Source: JAFAXD01 sp963816775
GTDB taxonomy: Bacteria; Pseudomonadota; Alphaproteobacteria; Rhizobiales; Xanthobacteraceae
NCBI GenBank assembly: GCA_963816775.1
Contig: CAWFLX010000031.1
Coordinates: 62,001 to 126,000 of the forward strand
Length of the DNA stretch: 64,000 nucleotides
Direction: 5' to 3'
The notes under the pieces are model-generated. The model saw only the letters and a program-made list of their open reading frames with translations, was not told the DNA's origin and ran no database searches. The stretch's first letter is position 1; every line of letters begins with the position of its first letter. The position numbers and the translations under genes were made by a program. This document shows, piece by piece, positions 57,586 through 64,000 of this stretch.

Positions 57586-58920
57586 CTACCGCCGCGCGTT
57601 CGCGTCGTATTGCGCAACCGCGTTCGGGGTCGTCGGAAGTTGATAGTCGCTCAGCCGGCTGACGATATCCTTGATCGGATAGTCGACCCAGGCGTGCGTG
57701 ACGTAGTCGCGATGCGGCACGTCGGCTGAGACAAACGCGACGCCGCCACGTCCAAGATCCGGGTTGAGCTCGCGGCTGAATGGCACGTCGTGTTCGGTGA
57801 GGATGCGCTCGAGCTCGTCGTTGTGGCGCTTGGTCAGGTGGGTATACGAGCTGATGAAGAAGGACGACCGGTTGTTTTCAATCCAGGTCGCAAACTTGTC
57901 GAGCTGGCCATAGACGCCATCCAGCAGAACAACGCCGCGCACGCGGTTCTTGGCGAGGCCGCCATTATACAAGGAGTAAGCGGTCGGCATGAACCCGCCG
58001 CTGTAGCCCACAATGACAATTCGCATGTTTGCGAACGTCTTGGCGGTGAGCGGATCGCCGTGCAGCCGCGCCAGTTTGTCGGCTGCTTCCGTAACGAAGC
58101 GGGCGACGCCGCCGGGCTGCGAAAAGCGGCCGACGCTCGAGTTGGCGGCATCGACCGCGAACTGCGGTGCAACCAGAACCGCGTTCATGCCTGACGCCGA
58201 AATCTGAGCCGGGACTTGCTGACGGTCGCGAACGTCACGCTCCAGCGTGGCGCGGTGGCCGTGGAAGAACAGCACCATCACGCCGGGCCGGCGGGCGTCA
58301 AAACCCTTCGGGATGTGCAACAAAACCCGGTTGTCATGATACGAGCGGCGCCCGCCATCATACGGGAACGGCGCCGCGTCGAATTCAACGAGCTTGGTTA
58401 GCGGTTCCTTGACCGGCAAGCTTTGCGGTCGGATCTGCTGGGCGCGCAACGCATTTTCGAGCCGGCCTTGATCGAGCGCTGAATTGCGCTCGGTCGCGTA
58501 GGCAAGCTTCTGAGCGGAGCGCATCGGGAACGAATTGGTCTCCCGCGGTGCGTGATCGATCGTCAGCACACTCGAATCGTCGGTGAAACGGTAAAGCGGG
58601 AAAGACTTGCGGTCAGTGTTGGCGGGGCGCGCGGCGGCCCGCTGTTCGTTGATCTGCAACGAAGCGACCCGATATGCGCCGCCACCAGCCGCCGCCCGGC
58701 CGCCCAAATCCGAATCGGCGAGTGCCGCAAACGCGGTTTCGGCGGTTTCCCACTTGTTGGATTTCAATTCGGATGCGGACTCGGTCTTGTAGACGACGGA
58801 TTGACCTCCGCCGATCGCCTCCGGTGACTTGACGTTGTTGTTGAGCAACGACAAGCATGAAGCCCCGCCCGCCACCACGAGGGCGGCGGTGACCACCATG
58901 ACGGTTCCGCCTAATGTCAT
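57586..58920 (-). CDS. Exported alpha/beta hydrolase-fold protein
   Basis: A 444-residue protein with an N-terminal export signal (GTVMVVTAALVVAGGASCL), ~170 residues of low-complexity spacer and a C-terminal alpha/beta hydrolase domain. The domain has an oxyanion region VMVLFFHGHRATLERDV, a nucleophile elbow IVIVGYSGGFMPTAYSL and a candidate His near VPHRDYVTHAWVDYPI. It probably acts as a periplasmic esterase or a related hydrolase. A Cys follows the hydrophobic core, but the lipobox is poor (GGASC). Substrate unknown. I recall similar unnamed proteins in Bradyrhizobium. Confidence 0.75.
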   Translation of the reverse strand: MTLGGTVMVVTAALVVAGGASCLSLLNNNVKSPEAIGGGQSVVYKTESASELKSNKWETAETAFAALADSDLGGRAAAGGGAYRVASLQINEQRAAARPANTDRKSFPLYRFTDDSSVLTIDHAPRETNSFPMRSAQKLAYATERNSALDQGRLENALRAQQIRPQSLPVKEPLTKLVEFDAAPFPYDGGRRSYHDNRVLLHIPKGFDARRPGVMVLFFHGHRATLERDVRDRQQVPAQISASGMNAVLVAPQFAVDAANSSVGRFSQPGGVARFVTEAADKLARLHGDPLTAKTFANMRIVIVGYSGGFMPTAYSLYNGGLAKNRVRGVVLLDGVYGQLDKFATWIENNRSSFFISSYTHLTKRHNDELERILTEHDVPFSRELNPDLGRGGVAFVSADVPHRDYVTHAWVDYPIKDIVSRLSDYQLPTTPNAVAQYDANARR

Positions 58921-59387
58921 GCGCTACGGTCCCCACCCCTGCATCAGACGGCATGGATGTGTGGAAGGCGCGCACGTCAGAGCAAATTCGGAAAACAGCA
59001 CAACTGCGTCGCTGCAAGCGTCGCAACACTAACCGACTGTGCAGCGTGCACCCCGATGCCCCGCGAACCCCACGGTCCCCAAACCGTCCCCAATCTAAGA
59101 TCCCCAGGGTAAATAGCTTGCTAACTATGGCGAAAAGACGATTGGCCGAACGTTTCCGTGCGCACGAATTTGCCCTGTTGCGCCGTTGCAAAGTTGCGTT
59201 AGGCCGCTCGTTTATGCGGTCTTTTTGGGTCTTTTTTGCACCGCTAGCAGGTTGGTCGCCGAAAGCACTGCTGATCGGCGCTCTCAACAGTGGAGAAGCG
59301 TGGCGCGCTTCTTCCAAAAGCGCTGGTGCGATGATGAAGCAACCGATCGGACCGCGTGGCAGATTCGCCACACCCCGAACTTTTTGT
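58921..59387. other. Gap with no supported gene
   Basis: This is the promoter side of the exported hydrolase gene and the downstream side of the next gene. Several plus-strand frames cross it, but their composition is not protein-like (Arg/Ser-rich, no motif). No hairpin or repeat stands out. Confidence 0.3.
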
Positions 59388-60662
59388 TCAGCGGCCGAAG
59401 AAGAACGGGAAGTAGAACGGCGCCGGCCTCGGCGCGGCGGTCCGCGACTTTTGGCTTTTGCTCTTTGACGCGGCCTTCTTGGCCGCAGTCTGATCGGCAC
59501 CGTCGGTTGGCGCAACGTCGGCACCCTGGCTTGCGATCGCTTCGGTCTCCGGCTCCGGCGCCTCCAGTCTGGTGGCGAGCAGCAGATTGGAGCCCAACAC
59601 GCGCCACTGGTAGCCGAGACCGAAATCGAGCGGTTCGGTGCGGCCCTTCTGAAACAGTTGCGTCAGTTTCGGCTGATAGTTGCGGGCAAACATCGCGATC
59701 GGCCCGGTGTAGCGGCCAAACGGCCGCAGCTGCCATTTATCCGGCGCGAAATAGCTGACCGGTATGCCGGTGTCATCCTGCAGAACTTGCATCGCATGCC
59801 GCAGCAGGAAATTGCGGACGTCGGAAAAGCCATTGCTATGGAGCAGATAAGAGGCGCTCTTGATAAACGCGTCGCCGGTCCCCAGGCGATCGCAGAATTT
59901 CGCAAGGCCGCTTGCCTTGAAGCCGTCGTTCGCGATGTTCGTACCGAAATAGTAGAGCGTCCGGACGCGGGCGTCCGCCGCCGCGAACACGATTTTGACG
60001 CCATGCGCCGGATTGCGCATTCCGGGACTGGACGGCGCGCTTACCGGCTGCGGCATGCCCTGCTCGTCGAGTTTGATCAGCGAGACTTCCTGGATCGTCT
60101 TGCCGGTGCGCGCGAGGAAAACGTAAAGCAACGGCAACGTTCCACTCAGCCGATTGGCGCCCAGCGTCATCCGCATGTCGTGGGTTTTGAAAAAGCTGAT
60201 GGTGAGAATCGTGCTCAACGAGCTTTCGATGTGACGCAGCGCTTCACCAACCGAGCCGCGCGGCAGGCGCAACAAATCCGGAATTGGACCTGTCGGCTCA
60301 AGCCCGGCCATCACGTAGGTCGTTGCGTTCGGAAAAAACGCGTTTGCATACAGGAAGTCCGGCCCGCTGAACATGTAGAACAGCACCGGCTGCGGTGACG
60401 TAAGCTTGGCGGCTGACCAGGCGCGGATTTTGGCGAACTGGTTCTTGTCGAGAGTGCCGAACGCCGAATTGAAATAACGGGCGTGCTGCTGCCAGGTCGG
60501 ATCCTGCGTCAGCGGCGCGAGAGGTGAGCCGCTCGACGGCGGCATCCCGGCCAGAAAGCGCGCCGTATCATCGGCGCTCGCCGTCTGGGCGGCGACCGGA
60601 GCAGCCGCCACGACGATAATTGCGCTCGCGACAAACGCAGCAATTGCAGCTTTTTGGAACAT
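59388..60662 (-). CDS. Secreted protein of unknown function, partner of the permease
   Basis: A 424-residue protein with a signal peptide (AAIAAFVASAIIVVAAAPVAAQ) and a mature domain with stretches such as ARYFNSAFGTLDKNQFAKI, YMFSGPDFLYANAFFPNATT, YVMAGLEPTGPIPDL and LLRHAMQVLQDDTGIPVSYF. A Lys/Ala/Ser-rich tail follows (AAKKAASKSKSQKSRTAAPR), then a terminal FYFPFFFGR. I recall relatives only as unnamed proteins of alphaproteobacteria. It starts 5 bp after the amino acid permease stop and is almost certainly co-transcribed with it. No catalytic motif is evident. Confidence 0.75.
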   Translation of the reverse strand: MFQKAAIAAFVASAIIVVAAAPVAAQTASADDTARFLAGMPPSSGSPLAPLTQDPTWQQHARYFNSAFGTLDKNQFAKIRAWSAAKLTSPQPVLFYMFSGPDFLYANAFFPNATTYVMAGLEPTGPIPDLLRLPRGSVGEALRHIESSLSTILTISFFKTHDMRMTLGANRLSGTLPLLYVFLARTGKTIQEVSLIKLDEQGMPQPVSAPSSPGMRNPAHGVKIVFAAADARVRTLYYFGTNIANDGFKASGLAKFCDRLGTGDAFIKSASYLLHSNGFSDVRNFLLRHAMQVLQDDTGIPVSYFAPDKWQLRPFGRYTGPIAMFARNYQPKLTQLFQKGRTEPLDFGLGYQWRVLGSNLLLATRLEAPEPETEAIASQGADVAPTDGADQTAAKKAASKSKSQKSRTAAPRPAPFYFPFFFGR

Positions 60663-60667
60663 CCGGT

Positions 60668-62005
60668 TCACATCTTGTACTGCGGTTTCGAAACGTCCTG
60701 AAGGCGAGACAGGTAGTAGATCGCAAGCCCGGCGATCATCATGGCGAAACCGGCGAGCGACTGCACCGGCCGGGTGGTGATAAGATAATACATCATGAAA
60801 CCAGCGACGGCTAAAAAGATCACCGGCGTAACCGGGTAGCCCCAGGCCCGGTACGGCCGCGGCTGAGCCGGATGGGTGTAGCGCAGTTTGATCACGCCGA
60901 GAACCGCGAAGAACGAGCAGAAAATCAGGCTGAACTGGATGAACTCGAGCACCGCCTCGAAGCTTTGCGTCAGCAATAACAGGCTGACAATCCCGAGCTG
61001 AAGCAGGATGGCGGTGCTTGGAACGTTGTTTTTCGATTTGTAGGCGAACATCCGCAGCAGGCGCACATCTTCGCCCATCGCGACCGTCACGCGCGGCCCG
61101 ATCCACGTCATCGCGCTGATCGATGAGACAAGTCCCACGCAGATCAATGCACCGACCAGGCGGCCGCCCCACTCGCCGAAAATATGTCTACCGGCGATCA
61201 CCGCCACGTCGATCTGTCCGACCATCTGGTTGATCGGGGTGGTGTAGAGAAAAACCGCATTGAGCCCGACGTAGAGCACGGCGACGATCAGCGTTCCGGT
61301 GAACAGCGCGCGCGGCAAGCTGCGATGCGGCTCACGAATTTCGCCGACGATGTAGGCGGCTGCATTCCAGCCGGAGTACGAATACATCACGAACACCAAG
61401 CTGATCGCGAATGGCGCGCTGATGATCTGCGGCCAGTCGGCCGCGCTGGGGGCAAATGAAATCGGTTGAGGGGTTCCGAACACGAAGCCCACGATAAGAA
61501 GCGCGACGATGAGCACCACCTTGAGGATCGTCCAGACATTCTGGAAGGCGCTCCCGTCGCGAATGCCGCGCAAATGCACCAATGCCACAAGCCAGCAGAC
61601 GGTGAGCCCAAGCAGCAGCGGCGGAATTCCCGGAATGATGGCTTTGAAATATTCGCCGAACGCCATGGCGGCGAGCGCGATCGGCGCGGAGAACCCGACG
61701 GTCGCCGAGACCCAGCCGGCGAGGAATCCGAACGCCGGATGATAGGAACGCGCGAGGAAATTGTATTCGCCGCTCGAGCGCGGAAACATCGCTCCGAGTT
61801 CGCCGTAGCAGAGCGCGCCGCACAGCGCGGCGATCCCACCGACGATCCAGAGCAGCAAAATGGAAAAGCCGGATGTGATGTCTTTCACCTGGAAGCCGAG
61901 GCTGGTGAAAACACCGACGCCGATCATGTCGGCGATGACGATTGCGGTCGCCGTCGCAGTCGACACCATCGCCGGGCCGGAATTGCCGCTATTGGCGGGG
62001 ATCAT
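60668..62005 (-). CDS. APC-superfamily amino acid permease
   Basis: A 445-residue transporter with 12 predicted helices. The first helix contains TATAIVIADMIGVGVFTSLG, the GxGIF-type substrate-binding break of the APC fold (GVGVF). Helix 6-like VFVMYSYSGWNAAAYIVGEI and REPHRSLPRALF are typical of LAT/AdiC-type amino acid exchangers. It imports or exchanges an amino acid or polyamine at the inner membrane. ATG 62005 is preferred over a start at 62068. The composite repeat copy B lies upstream of its promoter region; a secreted protein gene follows 5 bp after its stop. Confidence 0.9.
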   Translation of the reverse strand: MIPANSGNSGPAMVSTATATAIVIADMIGVGVFTSLGFQVKDITSGFSILLLWIVGGIAALCGALCYGELGAMFPRSSGEYNFLARSYHPAFGFLAGWVSATVGFSAPIALAAMAFGEYFKAIIPGIPPLLLGLTVCWLVALVHLRGIRDGSAFQNVWTILKVVLIVALLIVGFVFGTPQPISFAPSAADWPQIISAPFAISLVFVMYSYSGWNAAAYIVGEIREPHRSLPRALFTGTLIVAVLYVGLNAVFLYTTPINQMVGQIDVAVIAGRHIFGEWGGRLVGALICVGLVSSISAMTWIGPRVTVAMGEDVRLLRMFAYKSKNNVPSTAILLQLGIVSLLLLTQSFEAVLEFIQFSLIFCSFFAVLGVIKLRYTHPAQPRPYRAWGYPVTPVIFLAVAGFMMYYLITTRPVQSLAGFAMMIAGLAIYYLSRLQDVSKPQYKM

Positions 62006-62176
62006 TGGTTGCGTGCCACCTGTGAGCCTGCGTATCGTTGCGGGCCCTTTGTGTCCCCAAGCAGGCAAAAGGTTTCCCGGACGGAAAAAATTCGACGCGG
62101 CTCACGCGCGATTGGCGGTCTGTCGACCCCGCAACAGCCGAACTAATGACTGTGACAAGGCCGGGAACGCCGCGCA

Positions 62177-62448
62177 AGTGCCCCGTTTCCGAAGTTCGTG
62201 ATACATCGCGGCACCCTCTGATACGAACTTCGGAAACAAAGGGACACTAGCAAGTATCTGATAGCGCATGATCCGGCGAAGTGGCCGCCGGTTCGCCGAA
62301 AAGATCATGCGCCAGCTTATAGTTAGCGCGCAACCGGACGCAAAACCGGTGACCACTTTTGCTGGTCGCGCGCGTGCCGCTTATCGATTTGAAGTTCCTG
62401 AACGAGCTTGCGGCAGGTGATGCAGGAACTTCAAATCGGCGGCACTAG
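62177..62448. repeat. Composite interspersed palindromic element, copy B
   Basis: The same three-hairpin series as copy A: agtgccccgtttccgaagtt with its inverse (62177-62248), gcgcatgatc...gatcatgcgc (62264-62312) and cgatttgaagttcct...aggaacttcaaatcg (62385-62438), ending ggcggcactag. Relative to copy A it has an extra ~11 bp around 62335 and scattered changes. The first hairpin keeps AGAGGG and an ATG on the minus strand that opens MYHELRKRGT, but here the frame leads to no gene. The flanks (62006-62176 and 62449-62606) hold nothing recognisable. Confidence 0.9.
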
Positions 62449-62606
62449 TGCGCGAATACAACACATCATCAGAAAATGAAAACCAAACCGGCGTGTTTTT
62501 TGTTGGCGCGCAAGGTCCCGTTCACCATGCCTCGCGATTGGACATGTAAAGGTTGGGAAAGGCGCGCTCGCACGCCGCCTCGCGCCCGGTTTTAGTGTTC
62601 GCTTAA

Positions 62607-63539
62607 GTGAGCTCTGACACGATCTCAGGCGCTAAGGGGGGCGCCCGCGGGTCGGGCGTGGGCAACGTGAATCGGTTCAAGCCTGTTCGAGATCACATCG
62701 AGACGCTGCTCAATGCGTTCTCGACGCGGCGCGCTGCGCGCGTGCCGGCGCCTGCCAACGCAATCGGCAGCACGCGATGGCTCGCCAACATCAGCCACGA
62801 ACTGCGCACGCCGCTCAACGTCGTCATCGGCCTTTCGGACATGCTGATCAACGAGCATGCGTTGAAGCTCGACGCTGCCCGGCGCAGTGACTACGCCCAG
62901 CTCATCCATGCGTCCGGCCATCACCTCTTGTCGCTGATTGACGGGATTCTGGACATGGCCAAGCTCGACGCAGGTGCCGCCGAGCTGCAGCGCGAGGCGT
63001 TCGCACCCGGCCCGGCAATCACGCACTGCGTCGAGCTGCTGGCGCACGACACGAAGCAGGCCGGTCTTGTTCTCGCGCTTGATTTGCAGCCCGGTCTGCC
63101 TGACATCGTCGCCGACAAGCGGGCGTTCAAACAGATCCTCATCAACCTGTTGTCGAATGCCATCAAGTTTACGGAGCGCGGGAAAATCCAGGTCAGCGCG
63201 GAAGTCGAAGGCACCGACCTTGTGATTGGGGTCGAAGACACCGGCGTCGGCATTGCAGCCGCCGACCTCCCGTTTATAGGGGACGCGTTTTTTCGTGCGG
63301 GTGTGTCCAATCCGCAACGTCGCGACGGAACCGGGCTCGGACTGTCGATCGTGAAGGATTTGGCCCGCCGGCATGGCGGCGAGGTCGAGTTGTGCAGCCG
63401 CGCGGGTGAGGGCACGTGTGTGAGGGTGCGGATGCCGATTACGGGCACCAGCACCGCGGCCCCGCGCGCCAGTAGTGATCATCGCGGGCATCGGGCCGGC
63501 GCGGCGCCGGCGACCGTTCGCTGCGCAAACGCCGGTTGA
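62607..63539 (+). CDS. Sensorless histidine kinase
   Basis: A soluble kinase of 310 residues with no membrane helix and no recognisable sensor domain. About 50 variable residues precede the HisKA domain (WLANISHELRTPLNVVIGLS, phosphoacceptor His) and a HATPase_c domain: NLLSNAIKFTERG (N box), VEDTGVGIAAADLP (G1) and GTGLGLSIVKDLARRHGGEV (G2). The core resembles PleC/DivJ/PdhS-type kinases of alphaproteobacteria. The start is a GTG without an obvious ribosome site; a later GTG near 62658 is possible. The C-terminus is a non-conserved tail. Its TGA overlaps a possible TTG start of the peptidoglycan-binding gene, so the two are coupled. Confidence 0.85.
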   Translation: MSSDTISGAKGGARGSGVGNVNRFKPVRDHIETLLNAFSTRRAARVPAPANAIGSTRWLANISHELRTPLNVVIGLSDMLINEHALKLDAARRSDYAQLIHASGHHLLSLIDGILDMAKLDAGAAELQREAFAPGPAITHCVELLAHDTKQAGLVLALDLQPGLPDIVADKRAFKQILINLLSNAIKFTERGKIQVSAEVEGTDLVIGVEDTGVGIAAADLPFIGDAFFRAGVSNPQRRDGTGLGLSIVKDLARRHGGEVELCSRAGEGTCVRVRMPITGTSTAAPRASSDHRGHRAGAAPATVRCANAG

Positions 63540-64000
63540 CGACCGTGGGCGCACCCGAAATCAAAGTCCGACGCCGCTCCGGTGTCGAGCATTCCCGGCG
63601 GTTGCAGCTGCCGGCTGTCCTGCGGATTTTTCTGCACCGACCGCGTGAGTGCGCGCTTGCAGTCGCCGCGACCACGGCGACTGCCGCCATCGTCGTCAAT
63701 AGTCTCTTCCTGCAGCCCGGTCCGCATCCGGCGCCGATCTTTGCGATCGCGTCATCGCAGGCGGCGGTCGTCAGCAGTGTCACCGCCCCGGTACGGCCGC
63801 GCACGCCGGTCGCCGAAATCATGCGGTCAGATCCGGCCGCGCGCCCACGCGCCGAGATTATCGCCGACATCCAGCGTGAACTGGCGCGCCGTGGGTTCTA
63901 CGACGCGCCCGTCGACGGCACGCACGGCGCCAAAACCGACGCGGCCATCCGCGAGTTCGAGCAGTCCGCGGGCCTCAAGCCCACCGGCGAAGCCAGCGAG
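63536..64000 (+). CDS. Peptidoglycan-binding domain protein (3' truncated by window edge)
   Basis: The frame is open to the last base. It starts at TTG 63536 (overlapping the kinase stop) or GTG 63545. A basic N-terminus precedes one membrane helix (LAVAATTATAAIVVNSLFL), then a Pro-rich periplasmic stretch and a PG_binding_1 repeat: IIADIQRELARRGFYDAPVD followed by GTHGAKTDAAIREFEQSAGL. Such domains bind the glycan-peptide wall. Transcriptional coupling to a sensorless kinase suggests, without proof, that wall state feeds the kinase. Later domains lie beyond the window. Confidence 0.8.
   Translation, partial: MTTVGAPEIKVRRRSGVEHSRRLQLPAVLRIFLHRPRECALAVAATTATAAIVVNSLFLQPGPHPAPIFAIASSQAAVVSSVTAPVRPRTPVAEIMRSDPAARPRAEIIADIQRELARRGFYDAPVDGTHGAKTDAAIREFEQSAGLKPTGEASE

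Noticed and set aside
58914..59468. A 184-residue plus-strand gene
   Set aside because: It overlaps the ends of two real minus-strand genes and its composition is not protein-like.

Overview
The window is GC-rich, tightly packed bacterial chromosome. The gene families point to an alphaproteobacterium of the order Hyphomicrobiales, probably Bradyrhizobium- or Xanthobacteraceae-like. The pointers are CckA, a MucR/Ros regulator, a one-cysteine DksA, a giant GPR-like polar coiled-coil protein, many Bug-type solute receptors and a MipA/OmpV porin. The genus cannot be fixed from the sequence alone. I saw no rRNA, tRNA, CRISPR array, prophage or intact insertion sequence.

Layout. 1-5.1 kb: the end of an MFS transporter, an enolase-superfamily dipeptide epimerase, and an Mla-type lipid ABC operon (permease fused to a STAS-like domain, ATPase, MCE protein). 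5.2-10.5 kb: one 1786-residue membrane-anchored coiled-coil protein with 22-residue apolipoprotein-type repeats and near-identical 40-residue repeats. 10.8-13.2 kb: a small conserved protein, a 2Fe-2S ferredoxin, a thioredoxin-reductase-like ferredoxin-NADP reductase and a chagasin-type protease inhibitor. 13.3-15.6 kb: a flavin monooxygenase and a Bug receptor whose start codon lies inside a repeat element. 15.9-19.0 kb: a lipid module (flippase-like protein, LpxH-like phosphoesterase, GT4 glycosyltransferase). 19.2-25.3 kb: a CoxE-type VWA protein, three tandem Bug receptors and a two-subunit Rieske dioxygenase. 25.4-32.4 kb: a HAD-acyltransferase fusion, topoisomerase IB and an MFS transporter, set among decayed gene fragments. 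32.4-38.1 kb: stress protein, CPBP protease, SixA-like phosphatase, PuuB-like oxidase, MipA porin, MoxR ATPase and DksA. 38.1-48.7 kb: a frameshifted FliO-like gene, the cell-cycle kinase CckA, an exported methyltransferase, a GST, a cupin and a drug exporter, with an unusual concentration of frameshifted small genes. 48.7-64 kb: haloacid dehalogenase, GT39 glycosyltransferase, SodB, oligopeptidase B, MucR, SufE, an exported alpha/beta hydrolase, an amino acid permease with a secreted partner, and a sensorless histidine kinase followed by a peptidoglycan-binding protein that runs off the end.

The most unusual signal is a family of short interspersed palindromic elements. Two near-full copies (about 258 and 272 bp) lie 46 kb apart, with diverged or partial relatives at 11.05, 23.44 and 57.51 kb. 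A separable 45-49 bp palindrome found inside them also occurs alone at 13.28, 21.34 and 49.86 kb. One hairpin carries a Shine-Dalgarno sequence and start codon in its loop. At 15.63 kb that start codon supplies the first ten residues, including much of the charged n-region, of a predicted secreted receptor.
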